From positions 637,880,585 through 637,944,584 of the forward strand of contig OX422210.1 in assembly GCA_949130495.1 (NCBI GenBank): DNA of 64,000 nucleotides, in the 5' to 3' direction. The DNA comes from Sambucus nigra. Taxonomy: Eukaryota > Streptophyta > Magnoliopsida > Dipsacales > Adoxaceae. Within the stretch, counting starts at the first letter, position 1, and the number at the start of each line of letters is the position of its first letter. Of this stretch, positions 34,943-47,299 are shown in pieces. The translations under genes were made by a program, and so were the position numbers. Under the pieces are notes generated by a model, which worked only from the letters and a program-made list of their open reading frames with translations, ran no database searches and was not told where the DNA came from.

Positions 34943-37900
34943 ATGCAAACTCCTCTGTCGTCTCCAACCCAAGTTCACGAAAACCCCATTCCTGAAGCCA
35001 ACTCTGATAATTCCCAAACCCCTAACATTCCACACTTCTGGGTTCCACCTTCTTCATCTCATAATTCACTCATGAATAACACTTTGAGTCAAACATTGAG
35101 TGGCGATTTAGAATCATCTGATAGCAACATGTCTGTGCAAGGTAGTATTGGCACTGGGGAGGGAGAATTACCATATCTCCCCATGAAAGATCTCTTATTT
35201 CCTGAGCGGACTGTCACTCCTGGATGCATTCTACTTTCGTACAATGCAGGACAGTTCCACTTTCGTAATGGGATGATCCAAATTCTTCCTACGTTCCATG
35301 GAATGGATTATGAAAAGCCATATCTCCATCTTAGGGAATTCGAAGAAGCGTGTGAAACATTTGGTGATCAAGCATGTCCGTAAGATGCTATCTGTTTAAA
35401 GCTTTTTCCTTTTTCCATAAAGGATAAAGCTAAGACCTGGCTATGGTCTTTTCCCGCGAACTCTGTTCTGTTATGGAGAGATATGCAGACTAAATTTCTC
35501 TCAAAATTCTTTCCACGGCATAAAACCAACTCTGTCAAGGCCCAAATCCAAGCTTTTCGCCAAAATTAGAATGAAGCCTTTGATAAATACTGGGATAGTT
35601 TTCAAGAGTTAGTTAGCGCTTGCCCGCACCATGGGTTTGAAAAACATCATCTCATTTCATTCTTTCATCAATGGCTTACTATAGCGTCTCAATAACTCGT
35701 GCAAATAATGTGTGAAAGACCATTTTGGGAGCTCAACTCGAGCGATGTCGAGGCTCATTTAAAATATATAGTCGAGACCACTCAGGCATGGGAGGTTTCC
35801 AATCCCAATAGCCAAAATAGACATCGATAAGTGTCCAACTTGTCTGTTGCATCCGGTATTTATCAACTGGACAATGACACTTTGTTAGATCATCGACTTG
35901 ACCAGTTGGAAAAGAATTTGAAAGACATACTTGAGGTTCGACTGAGAGACGCTACGGGACCTAACCAAGAGAAGGTGTGTGTTATTTGTGCAGTGGGTCA
36001 TTCCACAAAAGGATGTCCTGCTATACCTGCCTACAAGGCAATGTGCACTGAGCAAGTGGAAGCTATAGAAGGGTTTCGAGGAAATTTTAACACTCCTCAA
36101 GGGAAAGTATACAATCCATCTTGGAGAAACCATCCTGGTTTTAGCTATGGGCAACAAAATGCTTTGATGAATCCTAATTCACATATTGCTCCTCCCCCAC
36201 CATCACACTTTTAACAAGCACCACACATGCAGGGACATGTGCAAGCACCACCACCTCCAGGGCCATATATCACTCCACCGCAGAGAAATCTCGAGGATAC
36301 GATAAACTAATTCATCACTGCATGGAATGCGACCACTACTAAACATGAGCGCATGATCAACGACATAAATGCGACTATTTCAAAGATGTAATCACCGTTG
36401 AGTATCCGGGAGAAGGGAAAGTTTCCTGCCCAGGGCTAAAGACCTCTCCAAGGTCAAACTAGTGTTAGCTCCACACCCCATGACCATCCTGAGCAATGTA
36501 GCGCAATTACCACTCTATGTAGTGGGAGAGTAGTTGACTTGTCACCTCCCCCACAATACGTACCTAAAAATAAAGAGGTTTTGCCTGACACGAAAGAGAC
36601 CGAAGATGCCCCTTTAATTGAGAGTGATAAAAAAGATAACACTGTCAGATCCAAGGTCATGGTGAAACCCCCCACCGCTGCCCTATACCCTCAAAGGTTG
36701 GCCCCACACTCCAAATAGACTTCTCGGGATGATGTTTTGGATGTCCTCAAGCAAGTAAAGATTAATTTACCTTTTCTATAGACTATACAGAAAATTCCCG
36801 CATACGCTAAGTTCATTAAGGACTTATTCACAGTGAAACGCAAGCTAAAGGTAAATAAGAACGTCTTTTTGACCCAGAATGTCAGTTCGGTTTTATCGAG
36901 TGACCTTCTGTTAAAGTATAAAGATCCGGGTGCACCCACCATCTCGTGCATTATGGGGAAGAATCTAATCGAAAGGGAGCTAATAGATTTAGGGGCGAGT
37001 GTTAACATTCTACCCTATTCCATCTATAAGAAACTAGATTTGGGAGCCCTTAAGCCCACAAATATGACACTCCAGCTCACGGATCGTTCTGTGAAGAAGC
37101 CTCGGGGAATCGTTGAGGATGTGATTGTCCAAATAGATACTTTTTACTTCTCGATGGATTTTATCATTTGGGACGAGGAGCCCTCCATTCTCTCGAGTAA
37201 TCATGTTCCCGTTATCCTTGGTCGCCCATTCTTAGCTACGGCTAATGCACTCATCAATACTCACAGTGGGTGAATGCAATTAACATTTGGGAACATGGCC
37301 CTCGAGATAAATATTTTTAATAATATCAATAATGAGGGTGACGAAGGAGAACCGTGAGAGACGGATCATTTAGAGGTAGCACACGAGCATGGGAGGACCC
37401 ACACGAGAGAGCCGATAGGGGTATGCCTTGTTACATCAAGTGAGAGAAACGGTTGCAACATGAAGCGAAGGGTAGGGGAGGTATGCGTAGTAACTGAAAT
37501 AAAGAGTGTGAGTGAGCCATTGAGTGTGAGAGAGAGCGACAATTTAGAGGGCATCAGGAGAGGTTTGTATGAGTGCTTAGAGGAGAGCGAATGGCGAGAC
37601 ACGATGGATATTTTTCTCCTCGATTGATACCTACCCACACCACCTAATAATTTTGAGATGGAGCGAGTAAAGAAGGATGTGGAAACAAAGAAAGAAAGAA
37701 AGGTATAGGAGTTGAGCCTAGCAAAATTTGAGAGAGAATTCGGGCAGGTGGATGAGAGCCTTAACGACGAAGTTCAATCTCTATTGGACTCATGGAGTCA
37801 TTTAGGAGAGAGCTAGTGGAAAGATAAAATTGATGAGTTTCTTCGCAATGACCATCCACCCATGCAACTTGAGTCCTCGGAGGTAATTGAAGATAAGACT

Positions 37901-38092
37901 CAAGTCTCGTCTGACTTAGAGACCGACCCACGTAGTACGCATCACGAGGATCCTTTTTCGATTAATCACGATGAGTCTCTCATTCTTTCCTTTATTTATG
38001 GGAAAAGGCCCAACTTATTCTGGTTATTGGTGTATGATAGGCAGAGGGGAGAGACTAGGAGAGCAACGGATCCCGTGCAAGGGGTTGGGTGA
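34943..38092 (+). pseudogene. Athila-like gag-protease, one frame with 15 internal stops and no frameshift
   Basis: One frame runs from the ATG at 34943 to 38092. Gag comes first: LPTFHGMDYEKPYLHLREFE at about 35285-35345 and WLWSFPANSVLLWRDM at about 35440, the Athila-type capsid region. A zinc knuckle follows, CVICAVGHSTKGC (CX2CX3HX4C, 35978-36018), then a Pro-rich region. The protease at 36950-37260 has ELIDLGASVNILP (Asp active site as DLGAS) and VILGRPFLAT. After it, in place of RT, the frame continues for about 270 codons of charged sequence with no known domain. Stops: about 35381, 35567, 35693, 35828, 36212, 36308, 36389, 36437, 36716, 36779, 37271, 37355, 37625, 37706 and 37814, then the terminal one at 38090. 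Most could come from CAA, CAG or CGA by C-to-T change. Confidence 0.88.
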
Positions 38093-39789
38093 TTTGTGGA
38101 GAGAAATGAGAGGTCGTCGCACCCCCGATGCATATGGGGTGATTTGTTGTATTTTTGAGTCATGTACGAGTGCCATATAGTGTCTTGGTGCATTTTGATC
38201 ATTTGCTTGTTTTATTTGTCGCCCTTATTCTTTTTCTTCTTTAGATTTTAGTCCTTTTGATTGAGGATAATGCAAAACTCTAAGTTGGGGGGTGATAAGT
38301 GTGTCTTTCTAAAACTTTACAAATCTTTTAAATGCCAAAAAAAATGAAAAAATTTTGAAAAACCAAAAATATTTTTGTTCAAAATGAATAAAAATTCGAA
38401 TTTAAATTTTTCAAAAATATCACCTTTATTTTATTTAAAGTCTCAAATTGTTAACAATCAAAATGCACTAAGCCTAAATGGACCGAAGATGAAAATTGAA
38501 AGAAAATTTACGACTTAACGAATAAGGGTGGAGAGTGATCAAACCCGGTGAGATTTCGAGCCTTTCAATTTTTTATGAGTTTTTAAATTAATCTGAGTTT
38601 ATGATTAACTCAAAGTCCTTTTCAGCGTTTTAATACGTCGTTGATGATCTCAATCCTTTGTTTTGATCGGTTATGGAAAATGTGTGAAATGTTTTCTCGA
38701 AATTCGTGCTAAATATATCTCTAAACTTAATTAATATCGAGATGCATATACTAATGTGATTAGCAATTTGGACAATGAAGTAGACCCTCTTTTGTTTAAC
38801 CCAAAAATATTAGCAATAATAATGTTGTGAAAAAAATTATCCCTTTGCAACCCACTTTGAGCCTAATAAAATATTTCCCTTTCGCGTGATAACCCGAAAA
38901 ACCCAAATAGCCCGGAATTGTGAAAAATTGGAAATTCATCAAGTAAGTCCAAGGTGTGTAAAAAAAGGGCAAGAAAAGAAAAATAGCAAGAAAAAAATGA
39001 AAAGAGAAAAAGAAAGAGAAAAATGAGCAAATGCCCGAAAAAGCACTAATGGACGTCATAAGGACATTTTCCAATTTCGAACATTCCGTCCATTCCCATT
39101 TTTACCCTTTACACTTTTTAACCCGAAAAGTCCTAACCGAGTCCGAATGGGAAATTAATTACTGCATGGAGAGCTAAGACATGAAAAGAGATTAAAATGG
39201 TGTGATTAAGAGATGATGTTTCCCGTTTCCTAATACCTGTATTCAGATGATGAGATCTTTTCACCATATATTTCCTTATTTTCAATTTTGTATGCGTGAA
39301 TTTGTGTCCATTATATTTACTTTTTATATCATGCATACCGAGAGAAAACAATCACAATCCGAGTGATTTGTTTGTGAGTGCATCCGTAAGAATTTGAATC
39401 AAAACGGATTTTCGAAAAGTAACGTAATGCTCAATCGGTGGAAATTTGAGGTTTAATTTGTGGCTTTACACACATACACACTGTGATTAGAGACATTTGA
39501 ATATGAATTTATGGTGATTATTTTTCGAAAAGTTTAAATTGTACAATTTTTAAGCATTTTTATATTTATTTGAGTCAATAAAGAATTTTGTGGGTGTATT
39601 CACTGCAAACCCTCACGAGACAAAACTCGTCCTACTAGGATAACCTAGGGGTTTAAAGGCTTATTGCATATGCTCAATGCAATCGCTTGCCTGCGAAAGT
39701 ATAATTTTATTTTAATAAAAGGAATTTCAAAAGTCAACTCATTTCTCTTACATTGCTCGGGATGCGCAAAGTTCTAAGTTAGGGGGATT
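38093..39789 (+). other. Non-coding 3' region of the Athila-like element with two polypurine tracts
   Basis: No ORF. A tract AAGTTGGGGGG at about 38282-38292 is followed by TGATAAGTGTG. A second, AAGTTAGGGGG at 39776-39786, directly precedes the 3' LTR at 39790 and should be the working one. Between them is AT-rich sequence with A-rich and gaaaa-rich runs (38940-39030). The first tract may be an internal priming site or the scar of an earlier LTR boundary. Confidence 0.65.
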
Positions 39790-41854
39790 TGACTAAGCAT
39801 AAATTCTTTTGAATTTATCCTCCTAAGTTGTTAATTTTTATACCTTGAACAACGTAATTGATTTTTTTATCCCATATCATTGCTAATGACTTCTTCTAAC
39901 AAGAAACCCAAGTTTCGTGTATTTCTTACTGTTTTTACAGATATTTAGTGCAAAGAAAAGAGAGAAAGAAACCGGAAGAAAGGAAGAGAACAAAGGAAGA
40001 CAAGTCAAAGGGAAAAGCATAAATCTACACCCGGAGTTCGGATTTGAAGCCTAAATGAAAGTTAAAGATAATCAAATCACAAGAGGGTAGGAAGAAACGA
40101 CACTCAAATCGGAGCTTTGGATCAAAAGATATGGCAAGTCAAAGTTGGAGAAAGAAAGTCAAAGTTGAAATTAATTCTGGAAGCTGAAGAGTTTTAACTC
40201 TTGAAATTTCTTGTATAATTCCTTTTTATTAGTTGTAAAGCATGGAGAGGCATTGGAAAAGTCATATTTGGGTATTATAAAAATCCAAGCCCTAGAGTAA
40301 TGAAGAAAGGAAGAGGAGGGAGTTCCTTTTGGCATATAATTTTATATTTTCTTAGGATTTAGAAACCCTAGTTTGTAAGTTGAACAAAATCTATTCAATA
40401 TTCAAGTTTCAAGTTCAGACTTCCTTCTTCTATTCAAGTATTGCTAATTTTTACTTTCCATTTCTTTCATATTGTAAGTTTAAATTGCTCTTGTAGTTTA
40501 ATTTTTGTTTCTCAATTCAAGTTTCTTTTCAATGCATAATAGACCTATGATTTCTTGCACATTTAGAATTTTGTTTTAATTTAATAAAATCATGTCTAGC
40601 TAGGTTTTTTTAGGGTTGGGATCCGTGAACCCATCCCAATGTAAATTACATATGTAGAAAATAGAATTTAAATTAAAATTTTGAAAGAGTCGTGCAAGAT
40701 AATTCTACAATCATTATAGGTCTTTTAATCTCTCTTGCCCTAGGTACTTGGGATGTTTAAGAATATAATGTGCATAAAATTGTTTAGCACCGCTTTATAT
40801 TTTCCTTTGATTTCATATGATGCAGGATTGCACCTCATATATGTAATGCTTAGGATCTATAACAACTGGTGTTGATACCAAATTTAATCTGCTGACATGG
40901 ACCAATCATATGAAGACACGTGGCTATCTACATGGCAACAACAAACACTTTCGAGGAACCCACACGCTCCGAGGAACAAGACTACAACAAGGAAGACTAG
41001 TTCCCCGAGGAACTCACAAGCTCCGAGGAACAATGCCTCTCCGAAGAACTCTTGAGTACCTAGAAGCTTAGGCGGTCCGAACAACTCAGGCGGTCCGAGC
41101 TGCACCTCAAAGCAGGATACCAACAGTTTAACTGCTCATTAAATGCTTATCATTTGGACGCACACGCAAAGAGGGCATTAAATGTATTACCCTTTCATAT
41201 GTATATCATTTAATGTATTACCCTTTCACATTACAGCCTCAGGGATATAAATACATTGTACAATCCTCATTGTAAAGGGACCTGGACCCTGAATCCATAG
41301 TGGAATTTCTTGATAGAACTTATAATCGAGAATTCCCAAACACTCAGCAATAAAGCAACAGTGGACGTAGGCCATTCTTAAAAGGCTGAACCACTTTAAA
41401 ATTATTTGTCTCATTTATTTATCTGTGATTGAATAATTAGAGTAATCTAATTTTTTACATCAACAACTGGATTCATTCAAACTTCTAATTTATAATTTTA
41501 GTATTCTGCTAAGTAATTACTAAGGATTGGGGGATCGTATTCCAACCAAACTTCTCTTATATTCATAACAAGCATCTTTCCATTTGTGTAACTATTCCTG
41601 TTAGCATAGTTAATTTAGAATTTAATTTAATTGCAATGTAGTCATAAAAGAGTTTCAAAAAATCACAAATATTCATTTTTTCTTTTCTTTTTAAGAATTA
41701 AGTTAAGGTTAAAATTCATTACTCCTTCATCATTAAGATTTGTAAGTCCTACTCCCTGTGGATACGATCCCGACCTATCAAATTATTACTAATGCGACAG
41801 GCTTGCACTTGAGCCTATAAAGCATGCACTTTAGACACATTTGTGGTCACGTCA
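39790..41854 (+). repeat. 3' LTR of the Athila-like element, split by a solo LTR
   Basis: Pieces 39790-40869 and 41466-41854 together match the 5' LTR 33379-34834. The break is at the ACTGG target of the Tat-type solo LTR. Confidence 0.93.
40870..41465 (+). mobile_element. Solo LTR of the Tat-like family
   Basis: 596 bases, TGTTGATACC to TTACATCAACA, flanked by exact 5-bp duplications ACTGG (40865-40869 and 41466-41470). The intact 5' LTR of the Athila-like element (near 34450) gives the empty site. It has the same internal 'cgaggaac' repeats and TATAAATA box (41246-41253) as the LTR at 55782. The single copy with a clean duplication indicates LTR-LTR recombination that removed the internal region. 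The minus ORF 40884-41123 is a repeat reading. Confidence 0.96.
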
Positions 41855-43031
41855 ATCTTCTGGCCACCTCATGCATCCTAGTTGATGTCTCTAGCAAGTC
41901 GGCAGTAACTTCTTTTAAGCTTGTCTCCAATGGGGCCTGTTTGGGCTGTTGGTCGGTGATAACTTCGGCTGGTCTTTTCCCTATTTGAGTTTGCTCTGCC
42001 AGAATTTCAGTTGCTCGGGAACTTCTGGATAAGTGAATTCAACAATGAAGTCTGCCACAACTTGGCCCTTTAATGAGGATCTTGGCTCATATACAATATC
42101 GTACTCCCCCAGTTCGACTGCCCAATACATTAATCTACCAGACTTCTCTGGTTTATGAAGAGTTTATCGAAGAGGCATGTCAGTGTATACCACAATGATA
42201 TGTGCTTGGAAATAAGGTTTCATCCGTCTGGATGCCTCAATCAACGCCAAAGCTAATTTCACCAAGCGTGAATATCTAATTTTGGCTCCTCGAATGGATT
42301 TGCTGGTGTAGTAAACTGGCTTTTGACTACCGTTATCTTCTCGTATCAAGGCAGAACTTACAGCTGACTTAGAGACAACTAAGTATAAATACAATTTTTC
42401 TCCCAACACTGGTCGGGAAAGTAATGGAGGTGATCCCAAATACTTTTTCAATTCCAGAAAATCTTTCTCACATTCATCATTCCATTCAAAACTCTTCCTT
42501 AAGATTTTAAAGAATGGTAAAAACTTATATGTAACTCGTTACACAAATTTGTTCAATGTTGCTACTCGCCCAGTGAGCCTTTGCACATCCTTTTTGCAGG
42601 TCGGAGAGTTCATTTCAATCAACGCCTTGATTTTGTTAAGGTTGGCCTCAATTCCCCTTTGATTCATTATGTACCCGAGTAACATCCCTGCTTGGACACT
42701 AAATACGCTCTTGCTCGGATTCAACTTCATCTGGTGCTTCTCCAGTTAATAAAAGGTTTATCTGAGGTAGGTAATATGATCAAATGCTTTTAGGCTCTTC
42801 GTCAGCATGTCATCTATATATACCTCCATGTTTTTATCTATTTACCAAATGGCATAACATTATTGAAATATATTCCTCGGGGAGTAATAAAGGAAGTGCT
42901 TTCCCTTTCTTCGAGATTCATCTTGATCTGGTTATAACTAGAATATGCATCCATGAAACTCAATAGTTCATGCCCTGAAGTAGCATCAACAAGTTGGTCA
43001 ATTCTGGGCAAAGGAAAGTGGTCCTTCAGGC
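41855..43031 (-). pseudogene. RT (C-terminal half) and first RNase H of the host Tat-like element (broken)
   Basis: Continues the host polyprotein upstream of 33378. On the minus strand from 43031: RT palm sequence around ELLSFMDAYSSYNQI-like residues (about 42975-42910) and LTKSLKAFDH near 42790; RT thumb at 42730-42539 (MKLNPSKSVFSVQAGMLLG, RLTGRVATLNKFV); first RNase H at 42451-42164 (YLYLVVSKSAVSSALIRED, SRLVKLALALIEASRR, HIIVVYTDMPLR); then the linker at 42160-41860. Stops and frameshifts lie between these parts. It is joined on the right to 55225-55781 across the minus-strand Tekay-like insertion. Confidence 0.88.
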
Positions 43032-45861
43032 TATGACACCCGGTCTAATTAAACATCGGTTGATCAGGAGTTTATTAAATTAAAGCAGGTTTCTCATATG
43101 GTTCGTTCTTAGCATCACTGTTAAAAAAAAAATAATTACTAACCACCTAAGTGAAATTATACCGGTGCCAAATTTTATCTTTCTTTAAAACCGGTAAAGG
43201 AACAATGTGGAAAACTATATTTAGCCATTCACGATATACTAAAGTCAAACCATCACAATATAATAATGAATAAAAGTTTGTCGAATAAACCATCGGCTAA
43301 AATCCAAAATCACATACTCCATAAGTGAACGAACTAAAAGACTGAAAACTGTCCACGAACAACATGTCCAAACATGGAACATAAAATGAGATCCTACACT
43401 AAATCTGAATGGAGGAATCGTCTAATCAAATCTTATCAGCATCCACAGTGCTACAGTTCCGAGTCCTTTAATGATGTCACGCTTGGTGTCCCTGTGGCTG
43501 GACACCTAAAAGGTTTTGAAATTATTTTATAGCAAGTGTTAGTACACAAACATTTTGAAAATATTTAGTAAGCGTTTATTACATTAAAATTCGATTATTG
43601 ATTACACATGTTCACGTACACTCTCTCTCGAGTTTTCCTCACCTCTTATCTATAGTGCATGTCTAACGTTCTATACTTAGCCCACCTAGATATACTACCC
43701 AAGCTAACTAAACTAAAGTATCCAATCGAACTTATCTATACGCCTAAGTTCCCGTACTGCCCATACTGTATATTAATTTATTAACATCTCTCACATGTTA
43801 ATTATTTTTATCATGTAACATTTTACATATATTATGTTACCATCCTTATCATTAAGTCTCACCACTTAATTTACTTATTAGATATTCGCAATCTATCTTT
43901 CATCAAATCATTAAGTCTCTCTCTACTTAGCTTGCTTCTCATATATATATATATATATATAGCATTTGCCAGCCTACTATCACTCATAAGTAGAATAATT
44001 ATAAGGTATATATTTCACAAATAATATATACTATAATATTACACTTTACTATCACGTCCCTGTATCACACATTAGGGATTATTGACTCGGAATCCTACCT
44101 TGATCACCAATGGAAATTTATACATCTTAGCTCGGAATCACACCTCGATCACCATTAGTTATTGATTATATTGGCTCGGAATCCCACCAATATTTATTTA
44201 GTATACTTTAGGCATCCTCAAAACCTATGTATTACTATCCATCGATAGGTGTTCACACAACCCGATCATACATGTTAGTATGTAGCATATTTCCCTCGTA
44301 TACTGGTGGTACTATTTACTTTACGATTTATCTTACTATAATTATTTCGAGTATTCACACAACTCTAAGGGTCATAGTTACCCCTTTATAAATTTCAGTA
44401 GTTAAACTATCTCTAACCTATTGGTATACACCCTGGAATTGACATTTACTCTCTCCGTAACTCAAATCCCAAAATATCTCGAGACATGACTCGATCGGTT
44501 TATCCTCGTCGATCCATACTCCAAGTCTTACACTCCATGACCTTAACGGACCTTAACTATACACCAACTGACCTTTATTAAGTCCTTACATAGGCATAAT
44601 ATCATCACTAAGGTTCCCATTCATCGCTGGCAATCGAAGAAAAACTCAACCAATAAAGGAACTTTAATTCAGCTTTGATCAATCGATCGATGAATTTGAT
44701 CGATCGATCGATCGACATTCATACGTCGATCGATCGATCGACCAGTTACAGCTTCGCCCAACTTGGTCTTTCTCCATATTTAACCCATCAATTCCTCATT
44801 AAACATTTTGGAAATCTCTACTAACATAACCAAATATCTACATATGTATAGATACTATTCCTAACGTAAATATATCATCAAATCTTTACCAAAACCATTC
44901 AAGAACCATCAAAATCTAAATATTATCAAAAAACTTAGATATTTATGTTCATCATATTTACTCAGATTTAAATCCGTAGCAACAATCACAACTCTTCTAA
45001 TTTTTAATCCTCTACAGATGTATTTACAAACTACATGCAAACCTACCCAAACATGTATTCAATTCATCCTTTTCTTCCAAGAATCATCAACAAACTAAAA
45101 AAATTAGAACCCTAGACACATGGGTATTATAACTTCATATTAATGTGCAATAAACAACTTGCCTCGGCGAGGATGATCTAATTTCAAAGTTGATAAAGGT
45201 GTTGGGTTGTCTTCTCCTTAAATTTCCTTTCCCAAATTTCTTGATGTGCAAGAATCCTCTAAATCCCTCACCAATTCCTCCTTAAGCCTTGAGAATTGTC
45301 TATCTTTTCTCCCAATTGGTGTATTTGTGTTTTGTATGTTTTTAACCCTAATTTAATCCCTTTAATATCTGATATAAACTTTCAAATTTCGTAGGCCTCT
45401 TAACCTCTATATGCCAAAGGACCAAAATGCCCCCAAATGGGGTCGATTTGGTCTAAAATTGACCCGGGACCCAAACTATACCCCTGAGTACACTATTCCA
45501 ACTATTTCGATCCTTTCGGAATCATCTGTTACCTCTAAATTATCATCCGAGTCACTAAAAATATATTTCTCAATTTTTACCTTAAATAGTCTACTCGCAA
45601 CTCTCGGTGAGATAGAATAGAATACACACATATCACTCACTATGTCGTATCATAATAATCATCATTCAATTACTATTCACACTTAGTAAATATTATAACA
45701 TAATATTAATCAGTATCTATCTCTCTATTAATATTAAATAATCACATTTATCATTAACTCACATTAAATTACCTCACTTGCGTAATTTAGATAAAACGTA
45801 TTTTCTTAATTGATTCCCGAATTAAATAAATTATAAATACGCATAAATATGGGGTATTACA
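43032..45861 (-). repeat. 3' LTR of the minus-strand Tekay-like element
   Basis: 2830 bases; aligns with 50695-55224 after removal of the nested solo LTR. It contains GATC tracts (about 44682-44742), a TA run (about 43940-43961) and several copies of 'ctcggaatc-cacctcgatcacca' (44090-44200). Confidence 0.93.
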
Positions 45862-45876
45862 TACTTCCCCCTTACA
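45862..45876 (-). promoter_or_regulatory. Polypurine tract of the minus-strand Tekay-like element
   Basis: On the minus strand AAGGGGGAAG just upstream of the LTR start TGTAATACCC. Confidence 0.8.
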
Positions 45877-47290
45877 AAGGAATTTTGTCCCCAAAATTAG
45901 GAACATACCCACGGTGATAACTCTGGATACTGCTCTCGCATGTCATCCTCTCGCTCATATGTGGACTCATCAGTATTGTGGTGTCCCCATTGAACTCACA
46001 TTAGTGGCATCACCTTAGACCGCAATTTACGCTCACTACGGTCTAGAATTTCCACGGTCCTCTCCTCATACAAGACGTCTGGCTGTAAGTCAATCTCCTC
46101 TTGTGGAACGTGCCAGAAGGCTCTCTCGCTCCTCCTGTACTTCTTCAACGATGACACATAGAACATGTCGTGTATTCGCTGAAGATGTTTTGGAAGTCCC
46201 AGTCTCTATGCTATCGGTACCACTCTCTGTATAATAGGAAACGGTCCCACATATATCGGTGCTAGCTTCCCTCTCCTACCAAATCTCATAATCCCCCTAA
46301 TAGGAGATACTCGAACCAATACCTGATTGCCAACCTCTAACTCTACATTTCTCCTGTCGGCGTCGGCATAACTCTTCTGCTTGTCCTGAGTTATTCGAAT
46401 ACGTCCTCGAATTAATTCAATCTTGGCAATACTCTCCTGAATCATCTCGGACCCTAATAACTTGTTATCCCCACCCTCTAACCAACATGCGGGCGAATGA
46501 CAAGGGCTCCCATATAATGCCTCGAACGGTGCCATACTGATAGTAAATTGGTAAGAGTTGTTATATGCAAACTCTACCAATGTAAGGTATTTCTCCCACC
46601 CTCCTCCAAAATATGGGATGCACATCCTTCACATATCCTTAAGCATTATATTCACCCTCTCAGGCTGCCCGTCTGTTTGCGGGTGGTACGTCGTACTCAA
46701 CCATAAATTTGTGCCCATGCCCTCCTGAAAGCTCTGCCAGAAGTGTGGCACAAATTTTTTTTCCCTATCAGAGACAATATTTATTCGAACCTCGTGTAGC
46801 TTAACAATTTCTGAAATGAATAGCTGGTCGTACTGCATCGTCTCATTGTCTATGCGAACTGGCAAGAAGTGAGCCACCTTAATCAATCGATCCGCTATTA
46901 CCCATATCAAATCGTGATCCCGTTGCGACGTAGGTAGCCCAGTAATAAAGTCCATCAAGATGATCTCCCACTTCCACACGAGAATCTCAAGTGGCTGCAA
47001 CATCCCCGAAGGCCTATGATGGTCAACTTTCACAATCTGACAAATAACACACTTTAAGACAAACTCTGCTATGTCTCTCTTTATGCCGTCCCACCAGTAC
47101 TGTCTTCTCATATCCTTGTACATCTTATCCTCATCAGGATGTACCATAAATTTGGAATCGTGAGACTGAGTCATAACTACATGTCTTAAATCCTCATCCG
47201 CAAGCACTACCAATCTTTCATTAAAGCGCAAGCCTCCCTTTGAGCTGATTGAGTAAGACTCTGCACCCTCAGATAATAACTGATGTACCC
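45877..47290 (-). pseudogene. Integrase and chromodomain, minus-strand Tekay-like element (broken)
   Basis: From 47231 on the minus strand: zinc-finger region with MYKDMRRQYWWDGIKRDI and a CVIC pair, the core with ILMDFITGLP (first Asp), RINIVSDREKKFV (second Asp) and STTYHPQTDGQPERVN (Glu), then one stop at 46626-46628 in an otherwise unbroken frame, then EFAYNNSYQFTISMAPFEAL, RITQDKQKSYADADRRNVE and VSPIRGIMRFGRRGKLAPIY to about 46206. Beyond 46205 lies a chromodomain-like end (QWGHHNTDESTYEREDDM, about 45990-45935) comparable to the plus-strand relative at 12730-12790. All three catalytic acidic residues are kept. The first-Asp to second-Asp and second-Asp to Glu spacing looks normal for gypsy integrases. 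Confidence 0.9.
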
Positions 47291-47299
47291 TGTCATAAT

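Larger units (their letters stand above)
33379..41854 (+). mobile_element. Athila-like Ty3/gypsy element lacking RT and integrase
   Basis: The two LTRs (33379-34834 and 39790-41854) start TGACTAAGCATAAATTC and end TGGTC-CGTCA, with a solo LTR nested in the second. The primer site is a variant of the Asp-tRNA type used by Athila elements. It encodes one gag-protease frame and then about 1.7 kb of non-coding sequence up to a second polypurine tract; no RT, RNase H, integrase or envelope-like ORF is recognisable. Flanks TATAT (33374-33378) and ATCTT (41855-41859) do not form a convincing duplication. It is therefore probably a non-autonomous member, mobilised if at all by a complete relative. 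Confidence 0.88.

Noticed and set aside
40884..41123. Minus ORF in the Tat solo LTR, with a related one at 55814-56086
   Set aside because: Both come from GAGGAAC repeats in the LTR and would cross its promoter; the similarity is that of the LTR DNA.
33374..41859. Target duplication of the Athila-like element
   Set aside because: TATAT and ATCTT do not match at the LTR limits I find, and no small shift gives a good pair. The element limits rest on the LTR alignment instead.
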